Part shown: positions 35,688 through 44,048 of the stretch, piece by piece | Numbering within the stretch: position 1 is the stretch's first letter | How the letters are laid out: the number at the start of each line of letters is the position of its first letter | Assembly: GCF_021083185.1 (NCBI RefSeq) | Contig: NZ_JAIGQB010000002.1 | Location: forward strand, 186,001 to 250,000 | Reading direction: 5' to 3' | DNA from: Nocardioides furvisabuli | Lineage (GTDB): Bacteria; Actinomycetota; Actinomycetes; Propionibacteriales; Nocardioidaceae | DNA: 64,000 bases | Notes under the pieces: generated by a model | What the model saw: the letters and a program-made list of their open reading frames with translations, nothing else | The model's database searches: none | Told to the model about the DNA's origin: nothing | Translations under genes and position numbers: made by a program

Positions 35688-35795
35688 TGACCGGGCACTT
35701 CCTCGCGCTGACACGCGCCGACCGGGCGGTTCCTCGCGGCGTAGCGCGAGGAACCGCCCGGTCGACTCTGTTCAGCGCGAGCAAGTGCCCGCTCG
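35688..35795. repeat. Nested double palindrome between infB and rbfA
   Basis: Outer arms: GGGCACTTCCTCGCGCTGA near 35693 and its inverted copy with one mismatch near 35772-35790. Inner arms: perfect 19-bp stem 35720-35738 / 35745-35763 with a GCGTAG loop. The first 23 nt are identical to the start of the 15253 repeat. It lies in the infB-rbfA transcript, where it would fold into a very stable structure. Confidence 0.8.
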
Positions 35796-35799
35796 GCAA

Positions 35800-38586
35800 T
35801 CAGCTGCGCGGGATCTCGCGCATCTCGAAGGACTCGACGATGTCGCCGATCTGGATGTTCTGGTAGTTCTTGAGCACCAGACCGCACTCGAAGCCCTCGC
35901 GGACCTCGGAGGCGTCGTCCTTCTCGCGGCGGAGCGAGGACAGGTCGAGGTTGTCGGCCACCACGGCTCCGTCACGCAGCACACGCACCTTGGCGTTGCG
36001 GCGGATGAGGCCGGAGGTGACCATGCAGCCTGCGATGTTGCCAGCCTTGGACGAGCGGAAGATCTCGCGGATCTCCGCCTGGCCGAGGGTCGACTCCTCG
36101 TAGACGGGCTTGAGCATGCCCTTGAGCGCCGCCTCGATCTCCTCGATCGCCTGGTAGATGACCGAGTAGTAGCGGATCTCGACACCTTCCTTGTCGGCCA
36201 TCTGGCTCGCCTTGCCCTGGGGGCGAACGTTGAAGCCGATGATGATGGCGTCCGAGGCGGCAGCCAGGTCGACGTTGGTCTCGGTGATCGCACCGACACC
36301 GCGGTCGATGACCCGCAGCGAGACCTCCTCGCCCACGTCGATCTGCGACAGGGCGTCCTCGAGGGCCTCGACCGATCCGGACACGTCGCCCTTGAGGATG
36401 AGGTTGAGCTCCTGGCTCTCGCCCTTCTCCATGGAGGCCATGAAGTCCTCGAGGCTGCGACGCACGCGACGCTTGGCCTGCATGGCCGCACGCTCGCGCG
36501 CCTCACGCTTCTCGGCGATCTGGCGGGCCATGCGGTCGTCCTCGACCACGATGAAGTTCTGGCCCGCGCCGGGGACGGCGCTCAGGCCCAGCACCATCGC
36601 GGGACGCGACGGGTCCGCCTCGGTGATCTCGTTGCCGTGCTCGTCGAGCATGGCGCGGACACGACCGTGGGCGGGACCGGCGACGATCGAGTCGCCGACG
36701 CGCAGCGTTCCGCGCTGGACCAGGACCGTGGCGACCGGACCGCGACCGCGGTCGAGGTGCGCCTCGACCACGAGGCCCTGTGCGTCCTGCGTGGGGTTGG
36801 CCCGCAGGTCGAGCGAGGCGTCCGCGGTCAGGACCACGGCCTCGAGCAGCTTGTCGAGGTTGAGCCCCGCCTTGGCCGAGACGTCGACGAACATCGCGTC
36901 GCCGCCGTACTCCTCGGGGATCAGGCCGTACTCGGTGAGCTGGCCGCGGACCTTCGTCGAGTCGGCCTCCGGCTTGTCGATCTTGTTGACCGCCACGACG
37001 ATCGGCACGCCTGCCGCCTTGGCGTGGTTGAGCGCCTCGACCGTCTGCGGCATGACGCCGTCGTCGGCCGCGACGACCAGGATCGCGATGTCGGTGGCCT
37101 GGGCACCACGGGCTCGCATGGCGGTGAACGCCTCGTGACCGGGGGTGTCGATGAGGGTGATGCGACGGTCGTCGCCGTCGACCTCGGTGTGGACCTGGTA
37201 GGCACCGATGTGCTGGGTGATGCCACCGGCCTCCTTGTCGACGACGTTGGCGTTGCGCAGCGCGTCGAGGAGCTTGGTCTTTCCGTGGTCGACGTGACCC
37301 ATGACGGTCACCACCGGCGGGCGGATGACCAGGTCGGACTCGTCACCCTCGTCGGCACCGAACTCGAGGTCGAACGTCTCGAGCAGCTCACGGTCCTCGT
37401 CCTCGGGGGACACGATGACCACGACGTAGTTGAGCTCGTCGGCGAGCAGCTCGAACGTCTCGTCACCCACGGACTGCGTGGAGGTCACCATCTCGCCGAG
37501 CGAGAACAGCATCTGCACCAGCGCAGCGGCGTCGACGTTGATCTTCTCGGCGAAGTCGGTCAGCGAGGCACCACGCGGCAGGCGGACGGTCTCGCCGTTG
37601 CCCTTGCGGACGCGCACGCCACCGATCGTCGGGGCCTCCATGGCCTCGAACTCCATACGACGCGCACGCTTGGACTTCCGCCCTCGACGCGACGGGCCGC
37701 CGGCGCGCCCGAAGGCACCCTGGGTCTGGCCACGCTGGCCGGGACGACCGCCACCGGGGCGACCGCCACCGGACGGGCCGAAGCCACCAGGACGACCGGG
37801 AGCGCCGCCGGGAGCACCGCCACCGGCACCGGGACGACCCGGAGCGCCACCGCGACCGGGAGCACCCGGACGACCGGGGCCGCCACCGGGGCCACCGCGG
37901 GCCGGACGGGCGCCGGGACCGTTGCCGAAGGCGGCAGGCGACTTCGGCATCATCGCGGGGTTGGGGCGCGGCATGCCGGGGCGTGCGTCGCCACCGCCGG
38001 CCGGCGGACGCGGCGGACGGTTGTCGTCGCCGGGCGTGCGCGGGGCCGGGCGCGAGCCCATGCCCTGGCTCGGGGCGAACGGGTTGTTGCCCGGGCGCGG
38101 GGCGCCGGGGCGACCCACGGGACGCGGTGCCGGGGACGGGGCCTTGGCAGCCGGAGCTGCCGGGGCCGCCGGCGGCTCGGGCTCGGCGGCCGGGGCCGTC
38201 GGCTCGGCGACAGGTGCCTTGGGGCCGGGCTTCGGACCGGGCTTGGCGGCCGGGGCCGCCTCCTCGACGGGTTGTGCCGGGGCAGAAGCCTCGGCGGGCG
38301 TCTCGGCGGGGGCCTCGGTCGCGGCAGGCGCGGCAGGGGGCTTGGGGCCGGGCTTGGGTGCGGCCTTCTTGGCCGGCGCCTCGGTCGCGGTGTCGGCGGC
38401 GGGAGCGGAGGCCGCAGCGGCCTTCAGCTCGTCGCCGTACTGCTTCTTGAAGCGCATCTCGACGGGGGGCTCGACGGTCGACGATGCCGACTTGACGAAC
38501 TCACCCATCTCCTTGAGCTTCTCGAGAACGAACTTGCTCTCGACTCCGAACTCCTTGGCGAGTTCGTGGACTCGGGTCTTTGCCAC
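35800..38586 (-). CDS. infB: Translation initiation factor IF-2
   Basis: 928-aa GTPase that brings initiator tRNA to the 30S subunit. IF2_N domain ([20 protein letters not shown]), a long Pro/Gly/Ala-rich disordered segment (about residues 55-310), a second N domain, then the G domain with [22 protein letters not shown] and NKID, followed by beta-barrel domains. GTG 38586 with an AGAAGGAG site buried in a hairpin at 38599-38627. Confidence 0.97.
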   Translation of the reverse strand: MAKTRVHELAKEFGVESKFVLEKLKEMGEFVKSASSTVEPPVEMRFKKQYGDELKAAAASAPAADTATEAPAKKAAPKPGPKPPAAPAATEAPAETPAEASAPAQPVEEAAPAAKPGPKPGPKAPVAEPTAPAAEPEPPAAPAAPAAKAPSPAPRPVGRPGAPRPGNNPFAPSQGMGSRPAPRTPGDDNRPPRPPAGGGDARPGMPRPNPAMMPKSPAAFGNGPGARPARGGPGGGPGRPGAPGRGGAPGRPGAGGGAPGGAPGRPGGFGPSGGGRPGGGRPGQRGQTQGAFGRAGGPSRRGRKSKRARRMEFEAMEAPTIGGVRVRKGNGETVRLPRGASLTDFAEKINVDAAALVQMLFSLGEMVTSTQSVGDETFELLADELNYVVVIVSPEDEDRELLETFDLEFGADEGDESDLVIRPPVVTVMGHVDHGKTKLLDALRNANVVDKEAGGITQHIGAYQVHTEVDGDDRRITLIDTPGHEAFTAMRARGAQATDIAILVVAADDGVMPQTVEALNHAKAAGVPIVVAVNKIDKPEADSTKVRGQLTEYGLIPEEYGGDAMFVDVSAKAGLNLDKLLEAVVLTADASLDLRANPTQDAQGLVVEAHLDRGRGPVATVLVQRGTLRVGDSIVAGPAHGRVRAMLDEHGNEITEADPSRPAMVLGLSAVPGAGQNFIVVEDDRMARQIAEKREARERAAMQAKRRVRRSLEDFMASMEKGESQELNLILKGDVSGSVEALEDALSQIDVGEEVSLRVIDRGVGAITETNVDLAAASDAIIIGFNVRPQGKASQMADKEGVEIRYYSVIYQAIEEIEAALKGMLKPVYEESTLGQAEIREIFRSSKAGNIAGCMVTSGLIRRNAKVRVLRDGAVVADNLDLSSLRREKDDASEVREGFECGLVLKNYQNIQIGDIVESFEMREIPRS

Positions 38587-38598
38587 GGTTGGTAACTA

Positions 38599-38627
38599 CT
38601 CCTTCTGGTCCGTGACCCCAGAAGGAG
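38599..38627 (-). promoter_or_regulatory. Hairpin masking the infB ribosome binding site
   Basis: Perfect 10-bp inverted repeat (CCAGAAGGAG and complement, 8-9 nt loop). The infB site AGAAGGAG forms one arm. Opening of the hairpin would be needed for initiation, pointing to translational control of IF2. Confidence 0.5.
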
Positions 38628-38683
38628 GGGAAACGGAACAGCTAGTGGGTGTGCACACTCATTACGAGTTACTCATCGAGTGC

Positions 38684-39028
38684 TCATGAGCTGCGTGCTC
38701 CAGTTTCTGGTCGGTCGTGCTGTGGGTCGGAATGGTGGTGCAGCGAGGCGAGGTGGTCCTCCACCGGCGCTCCGGCGAGCGGGACTCCCGAGCGCAGGGC
38801 CCGGGGGAATGCTCGACGTCGCACCGCGAGCTCCCAACACTCGAGCGTGGGGTGGAGGTGCGCCCCACGACCGGGTGCCCGGCGGTCCGGATCGGGCACC
38901 AGGGCGGGCGTGCCCCCGGCGTCCGAGCCTGCGACCACTCGCAGCAGCTCGCTCGCAGCGACCCTGGCCCGGCAACCCACGCACGTCCGGACGGGTCCGG
39001 GCGCAGGGGTGTCAGACGTGATGGTCAC
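38684..39028 (-). CDS. ylxR: YlxR-family (DUF448) RNA-binding protein
   Basis: 114 aa. Signature RTCVGCRARVAASELLRVV near residue 14 and GRGAHLHPTLECWELAVRRRAFPRALR later. Family members are nucleic-acid binding and lie between nusA and infB, as here; the B. subtilis member is nucleoid-associated. GTG 39028 gives the normal length. The C-terminal His/Asp-rich tail is less conserved. Confidence 0.9.
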   Translation of the reverse strand: MTITSDTPAPGPVRTCVGCRARVAASELLRVVAGSDAGGTPALVPDPDRRAPGRGAHLHPTLECWELAVRRRAFPRALRSGVPLAGAPVEDHLASLHHHSDPQHDRPETGARSS

Positions 39029-39074
39029 TGTGAGTCACTCTACTGCGTGGAGCCAGTGGTTCACGAACTGAGGC

Positions 39075-40064
39075 TCACTCGGCGGCCGGCTCAGGATCCG
39101 GGGCCTCGTCCGAGCGGATGTCGATGCGCCAGCCGGTGAGCCGGGCGGCGAGACGGGCGTTCTGCCCCTCCTTGCCGATAGCCAGGGACAGCTGGAAGTC
39201 CGGGACCACCACCCGTGCGGACCGCGCGGCCAGGTCGACGATCTCCACGGAGTTGACCCGGGCCGGCGACAGGGCGTGGGCGACCAGCTCGGCCGGGTCC
39301 TCGGCCCAGTCGACGATGTCGATCTTCTCGCCGTGGAGCTCGCTCATCACGTTGCGCACCCGCTGGCCCATCGGACCGATGCAGGCGCCCTTGGCGTTGA
39401 CGCCCGGGATGGTGGAGTGGACGGCGATCTTGGTGCGGTGCCCGGCCTCGCGGGCGATGCCGGCGATCTCGACGGTGCCGTCGGCGATCTCGGGCACCTC
39501 GAGCGCGAAGAGCTTCTTGACGAGCGTGGGGTGCGAGCGGGACAGGGTGACCTGCGGGCCGCGCATGCCCTTGCGCACGGAGATGACCAGGCACTTGATG
39601 CGCTCGCCGTGGACGTAGCTCTCTCCCGGAACCCGCTCGCTGATCGGCAGGATCGCCTCGAGCTTGCCGAGGTCGACCATCACGTCGTCGGGATTGCGGC
39701 CCTGCTGGATGATGCCCGAGATGATGTCGCCCTCCTTGCCGGAGAACTCGCCGAAGGTCTTCTCGTCCTCGGCGTCGCGCAGCCGCTGGAGCATCACCTG
39801 CTTGGCGGTGGTGGCCGCGATCCGGCCGAAGCCGGCGGGGGTGTCGTCGTACTCGGGTCCGGCGACGCCGTCCTCGTCGACCTCACGGGCCCACACGGTC
39901 ACGTGGCCGGTCTTGCGGTCCAGCTCGACGCGCGCGGGGTGCTGCGACTCCGTGGCGCGCTGGTAGGCGGTCAGCAGGGCCTGCTCGATGGCCTCGGCCA
40001 GCACCTCGAAGGAGATCTCCTTCTCGCGCTCCAGCATCCTCAGGATGCTCAGATCGATGTCCAT
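39075..40064 (-). CDS. nusA: Transcription termination/antitermination protein NusA
   Basis: 329 aa, the short actinobacterial form without the C-terminal acidic repeats. N-terminal RNAP-binding domain ([20 protein letters not shown]), S1 domain around residues 130-200, and two KH domains ([37 protein letters not shown]). ATG overlaps the rimP stop by one base. Confidence 0.96.
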   Translation of the reverse strand: MDIDLSILRMLEREKEISFEVLAEAIEQALLTAYQRATESQHPARVELDRKTGHVTVWAREVDEDGVAGPEYDDTPAGFGRIAATTAKQVMLQRLRDAEDEKTFGEFSGKEGDIISGIIQQGRNPDDVMVDLGKLEAILPISERVPGESYVHGERIKCLVISVRKGMRGPQVTLSRSHPTLVKKLFALEVPEIADGTVEIAGIAREAGHRTKIAVHSTIPGVNAKGACIGPMGQRVRNVMSELHGEKIDIVDWAEDPAELVAHALSPARVNSVEIVDLAARSARVVVPDFQLSLAIGKEGQNARLAARLTGWRIDIRSDEAPDPEPAAE

Positions 40065-40552
40065 CAGTCGTCCTTCTTCTCGCTCTTGCGGTTGAACTCG
40101 ACCTGCACGAAGGCCTTCGCGACGTCGGCGTAGGCGACCTCGCGCGTCTCCCCCGACACGTCGAGGATCACCGACTCCTCCGAGGAGTCGGTGATGCGGC
40201 CGGTCACGGTCTCGCCGTCGGCCAGGGTGACCTTCACGAGCCGGTCGGAGTTGCGGCGCCAGTGGCGCGGCAGGGTCAGGGGGCGGTCGACACCTCGGGA
40301 GGTGACCTCGAGCGTGTAGGGCATCTCGCCCATGACGTCGGACTCGTCGAGCACCCGCGAGACCTCGCGGGTGGCGTCGGCGACGTCGTCGAGCGTCACG
40401 CCACCGTCCTTGTCGACCGCGACGCGCAGCACGCGCCGCTTGCCGGCGGGGGTGACCTCGACGGCTTCGACGTCGAGACCCATCACGCTCAGGGGGTCGA
40501 CCAGCTCCGCCTCGATGCGGTCCCGGGTGGCGTCCTGACGGGGTGTGCTCAT
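40064..40552 (-). CDS. rimP: Ribosome maturation factor RimP
   Basis: 162 aa, needed for 30S maturation. Family marks: [42 protein letters not shown], and [16 protein letters not shown] good AAGGAGGT site precedes ATG 40552. First gene of the rimP-nusA-ylxR-infB-rbfA-truB run, divergent from the lipoprotein gene. Confidence 0.95.
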   Translation of the reverse strand: MSTPRQDATRDRIEAELVDPLSVMGLDVEAVEVTPAGKRRVLRVAVDKDGGVTLDDVADATREVSRVLDESDVMGEMPYTLEVTSRGVDRPLTLPRHWRRNSDRLVKVTLADGETVTGRITDSSEESVILDVSGETREVAYADVAKAFVQVEFNRKSEKKDD

Positions 40553-40655
40553 CGGGTGCGACCTCCTTGTGCTGTTGTCGAAGGATCACCCTAGCGGCCG
40601 GTGCCGGAGCCGGCTCATCCACCGCCGACCGGTCCGGACCGCGGCAGGTGGTAGG

Positions 40656-40661
40656 TAGGGT
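40656..40661 (+). promoter_or_regulatory. -10-like hexamer, leaderless lipoprotein gene
   Basis: TAGGGT, 6 nt, then GTG 40668. Confidence 0.5.
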
Positions 40662-40667
40662 TCGGGG

Positions 40668-41165
40668 GTGCCCGGACGCCCCCTCTCCCGCCGTACGGCG
40701 GTGGGCTCGGCACTCGCGACGCCCCTGGTCCTTGCGGCGTGCGACATCGACCCGCCGCCTCGCGACGACGCCTCCGCCGCCTCACCGCCGCCCCCGGAGG
40801 ACGCCGAGCTCGTGGCCACCGTCGTCGCCGCGCTGGTGCGCGCAGAGGGCGTGCTGGCAGCCACCGCGGCAGCGCCGGGACTCGCCGCCCGGCTCGAACC
40901 CCTGGTCGCCGCGCACGCTGCGCACCGCGAGCTGCTCGCGGGTGCGGTCGCCGACACCGAGCTGCCCGGAGCCTCCCCCGCCCGCGTCCCCGACGCGCCG
41001 GACCGGGCACTGGCTGCCGTACGCCGCTCCGAGCAGCGGCTGCTGCGGCAGCTGCGCGAGGCGTGCGTCGCCGCGGCCAGCGGCGACCTCGCGCGCGTGC
41101 TGGCCAGCGTCGCCGCATCGACCGCCCAGCACTCCGCAGCCCTGGGCTCCGGGACGGCGGCATGA
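40668..41165 (+). CDS. Putative lipoprotein, 165 aa
   Basis: Arg-Arg containing signal sequence ([14 protein letters not shown]) ending in a lipobox LAAC at about residues 22-25, so probably a lipid-anchored, possibly Tat-exported protein. The mature part is helical and Ala-rich with no known motif; a His-Arg-Glu pattern ([23 protein letters not shown]) suggests a ferritin-like bundle, like the next gene. Coupled to that gene by ATGA. Confidence 0.75.
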   Translation: MPGRPLSRRTAVGSALATPLVLAACDIDPPPRDDASAASPPPPEDAELVATVVAALVRAEGVLAATAAAPGLAARLEPLVAAHAAHRELLAGAVADTELPGASPARVPDAPDRALAAVRRSEQRLLRQLREACVAAASGDLARVLASVAASTAQHSAALGSGTAA

Positions 41166-41590
41166 CGGTCCTCGACGCCCTCCAGCAGACCCTCGCCGCC
41201 GAGCACGCCGCGCTCTACACCTACGGCGTGCTGGGCGCGCGCACCTCGCAGGCCGCGACGACCGAGCTGTACGACGTCCTCACAGCCGGCTACCGCCGGC
41301 ACCGCGCTCGCCGGGACCGTCTGCGACTCCTGGTCGTGGAGGCCGGCGGTGAACCGGTGGCGGCAGCGGCGGCGTACGGCCTGGACGGTCGACCGGTGCG
41401 CCCCGCGCAGCTGCAGGCCGCGGCGCTGGAGCTCGAGGCCACCGGTGTGGCCACGATGCTGGCCCTGGTGGCCAGGTCGACCGGCACGGTCCGCGAGTGG
41501 GCCATGGCGGAGGCGACGTGGTCGGCGTCGTGGCAGCTGGAGCTGGGCGGCGAGGCGCAGACCTGGCCCGGCGCCCCCGAGCTCGGCTGA
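41162..41590 (+). CDS. Ferritin-like domain protein (DUF4439)
   Basis: 142 aa, four-helix bundle: LQQTLAAEHAALYTYGVLGA at the start, then YRRHRARRDRLRLLV. Glu-His pairs that could bind metal are present (AAEHAALY), but the full di-iron ligand set is not certain. No signal peptide, so cytosolic while its coupled partner is exported, unless they pair otherwise. Function unknown. Confidence 0.82.
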   Translation: MTVLDALQQTLAAEHAALYTYGVLGARTSQAATTELYDVLTAGYRRHRARRDRLRLLVVEAGGEPVAAAAAYGLDGRPVRPAQLQAAALELEATGVATMLALVARSTGTVREWAMAEATWSASWQLELGGEAQTWPGAPELG

Positions 41591-41610
41591 GGCCACGGGA
41601 AAGGGAAACG

Positions 41611-41669
41611 GCCCGCGGCCTCAGCCTTTGGGAAAGTCCCGAGATCTCTCCCAAAGGCCGAGGACGCGG
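41611..41669. terminator. Long hairpin between convergent genes
   Basis: Core 10-bp stem GCCTTTGGGA / TCCCAAAGGC with partly paired flanks (CCTC / GAGG), just past the DUF4439 stop. Likely terminator for both directions. Confidence 0.6.
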
Positions 41670-41780
41670 ACCGCTACATGGGGTTGGTCAGCATCACCCT
41701 GTGTGGCCCACTTGTGGGGTAGTGGCGGCCACATGCACAATCATGCATTCGATCGGGCGGTTGGGAAAGCACATCCGACT

Positions 41781-41809
41781 TGCATGTTCTCGCAACGCAC
41801 AAACATGCA
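41781..41809. repeat. TGCATGTT / AACATGCA inverted repeat in the gap before proS
   Basis: 8-bp perfect arms with a 13-nt spacer, in a less GC-rich stretch (41700-41838) that also holds CATGCAC and CATGCAT nearby. No gene is visible in it. Purpose unknown. Confidence 0.4.
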
Positions 41810-41838
41810 GGACCGGTCCGTCGGCGCCTGGGTGAGGG

Positions 41839-43617
41839 TCAGCTGCGGACGGCCTCGACCACGCGCGCGGCGGCCGCGTCGACCGCGACCTCCTCGCGCT
41901 CGCCGGTCCGGCGATCGCGCACCTCGACGGTGCCGTCGGCCAGGCCGCGGCCCACGGTGACGATCGTGGGTACGCCGATGAGCTCGGCGTCCTTGAACTT
42001 CACGCCCGGGCTGACCTTGCCGCGACGGTCGTCGAGCAGGACCTCGACGCCCTGGGCGGTGAGGTCCGCGGCGAGCTTCTCGGCGGCCTCGAAGATCGCG
42101 TCGTCCTTGCCGGCGGCCACGACGTGGACGTCGGCGGGCGCGACGTTGCGCGGCCAGCACAGGCCGATGTCGTCGAGGGTGCCCTCGGCGATGGCGGCCA
42201 CGGCACGCGAGGGGCCGATGCCGTAGGAGCCCATCGTGACGGTGACGAGCTTGCCGTTCTCATCGAGGACCTTGAGCCCGAGCGCCTCGGCGTACTTGCG
42301 ACCGAGCTGGAAGATGTGGCCCATCTCCACGCCGCGCGCCGACTCGAGCGTGCCCTCGACGCAGTTGGGGCACTCGTCGCCGTCACGCACGTCAGCGGCC
42401 TCGATGGTGCCGTCCGGCGTGAAGTCACGCCCGGCCACGAGGTCGACGACGTGGGATCCGGCGACGTTGGCGCCGGTCACCCAGCGGGTGCCCTCCACGA
42501 CGCGAGGGTCGACGAGGTAGCGGATGCCGGACTTCGACTCCTCGCCGAGGACCTCGGGGCCGATGTAGCCCTTGACCAGCGCGGGGTGCTTGGCGAGCTC
42601 GCCCTCGTCCATGGGCTCCACCTCGATGGGCTCGAGCTGGCCCTCGAGGCGCTTCTGGTCGACCTCACGGTCCCCGGGCACGCCGATGGCGAGCGGCTCG
42701 CGCGTGCCGTCGGGGTGCTTGAGCACGACGAGCACGTTCTTCAGGGTGTCGCCGGCGGCCCAGGGCCGGTCGTCGCGCGGGAACGTGGCGTTGAGGTGTT
42801 CGACCAGCGTGTCGATGGTGGGGGTGTCGGGAGTGTCCTCCGCGTGCGCGGTGGGCGCGTCGGCGTACGAGATCGCCTCGGGCGCGCGCACCCGGACCGC
42901 CTCGACGTTGGCGGCGTAGTCGCACGCGGTGCAGCGGACGTAGGTGTCCTCTCCGACCTCGGCCTTGGCGAGGAACTCCTCGCTGGCCGAGCCTCCCATC
43001 GCGCCCGAGGTCGCCTTGACGATGACGTAGTCGAAGCCGAGCCGGTCGAAGATCCGGATGTAGGCGTCACGGTGCTGCTGGTAGGACTTCTCGAGCCCGG
43101 CATCGTCGATGTCGAAGGAGTAGGAGTCCTTCATCACGAACTCGCGCCCGCGCAGGAGGCCCGCGCGAGGACGGGCCTCGTCGCGGTACTTCGTCTGGAT
43201 CTGGTAGATCGAGAGCGGCAGGTCCTTGTAGGAGGAGTAGAGGTCCTTCACCACGAGGGTGAACATCTCCTCGTGGGTGGGACCGAGGAGGTAGTCGGCG
43301 CCCTTGCGGTCCTGGAGGCGGAAGATGTTCGGGCCGTAGTCGGTCCAGCGGCCGGTCGCCTCGTAGGGCTCCTTGGGCAGCAGCGCGGGGAACGACAGCT
43401 CCTGGGCGCCCATGTCGTCCATCTCGTCGCGGATGATGGCCTCGATCCGGCGCAGCACGCGCAGGCCCAGGGGCAGCCAGGTGTACATGCCCGGCGCGAC
43501 GCGGCGGATGTAGCCGGCGCGGACCAGCAAGCGGTGGCTCGGGACCTCGGCGTCGTTGGGGTCGTCGCGCAGGGTGCGCACGAACAGGGTCGACATGCGG
43601 AGGAGGCGGCCAGTCAT
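41839..43617 (-). CDS. proS: Prolyl-tRNA synthetase (bacterial type with editing domain)
   Basis: 592 aa. Class II motifs: motif 1 with [18 protein letters not shown], motif 2 [25 protein letters not shown], motif 3 near [16 protein letters not shown]. The inserted INS editing domain lies in residues 225-385. C-terminal anticodon-binding domain ([11 protein letters not shown]). ATG 43617 lies seven nt after TATCCT, so probably leaderless. Confidence 0.96.
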   Translation of the reverse strand: MTGRLLRMSTLFVRTLRDDPNDAEVPSHRLLVRAGYIRRVAPGMYTWLPLGLRVLRRIEAIIRDEMDDMGAQELSFPALLPKEPYEATGRWTDYGPNIFRLQDRKGADYLLGPTHEEMFTLVVKDLYSSYKDLPLSIYQIQTKYRDEARPRAGLLRGREFVMKDSYSFDIDDAGLEKSYQQHRDAYIRIFDRLGFDYVIVKATSGAMGGSASEEFLAKAEVGEDTYVRCTACDYAANVEAVRVRAPEAISYADAPTAHAEDTPDTPTIDTLVEHLNATFPRDDRPWAAGDTLKNVLVVLKHPDGTREPLAIGVPGDREVDQKRLEGQLEPIEVEPMDEGELAKHPALVKGYIGPEVLGEESKSGIRYLVDPRVVEGTRWVTGANVAGSHVVDLVAGRDFTPDGTIEAADVRDGDECPNCVEGTLESARGVEMGHIFQLGRKYAEALGLKVLDENGKLVTVTMGSYGIGPSRAVAAIAEGTLDDIGLCWPRNVAPADVHVVAAGKDDAIFEAAEKLAADLTAQGVEVLLDDRRGKVSPGVKFKDAELIGVPTIVTVGRGLADGTVEVRDRRTGEREEVAVDAAAARVVEAVRS

Positions 43618-43624
43618 GGGCGCA

Positions 43625-43630
43625 AGGATA
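43625..43630 (-). promoter_or_regulatory. -10-like hexamer, leaderless proS
   Basis: Reads TATCCT on the minus strand, 7 nt before the proS ATG. Confidence 0.55.
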
Positions 43631-43715
43631 GGTGTGCGCCGCGCGGCACCGCACACCAGATTCGGCAGTGCCTAGACTGCCGGCTCCTCCACCGTCCGAA
43701 CCGAAGGACCGAGCC

Positions 43716-44039
43716 GTGCCCGAGCGCCCCGAGATCGTCTGCATCTGCGGCTCGACCCGCTTCGTCGACGAGATGGCCGAGGCCAACCGGGACCTCACCT
43801 TCGCCGGCGCGATCGTCCTCGCGCCGGGCGTCTTCTTGCGCGTGGAGGACCGCGGCGCGGACGCCTCGATCACGCCGGAGCAGAAGGCGGCGCTGGACGA
43901 GCTGCACCTGCACAAGATCGACCTGGCCGACCGGGTGCTGGTGGTCAACCCGGGCGGCTACGTCGGCGACTCGACGAGCCGGGAGATCGCCTACGCCCGC
44001 GCGACGGGGAAGCCGGTCACGTTCACCCATCCCGGCTGA
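43716..44039 (+). CDS. Small Rossmann-like protein, nucleoside deoxyribosyltransferase-like
   Basis: 107 aa. IVCICGSTRFVDEMAEAN at the start and a later DLADRVLVVNPGGYVGDSTSREIAYA resemble the nucleoside 2-deoxyribosyltransferase / DUF4406 fold, with GSTRF as the phosphate-side loop. GTG 43716 has GAAGGA eight nt before it; a TAGACT hexamer at 43674 may be its promoter. Substrate unknown. It sits at the edge of the CHAT locus but converges on it, so a link is not shown. Confidence 0.75.
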   Translation: MPERPEIVCICGSTRFVDEMAEANRDLTFAGAIVLAPGVFLRVEDRGADASITPEQKAALDELHLHKIDLADRVLVVNPGGYVGDSTSREIAYARATGKPVTFTHPG

Positions 44040-44048
44040 GTGCCGCTC

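Noticed and set aside
41591..41838. T-box or other leader for proS
   Set aside because: The region is downstream of proS, at its 3' end, and lacks a T-box consensus.
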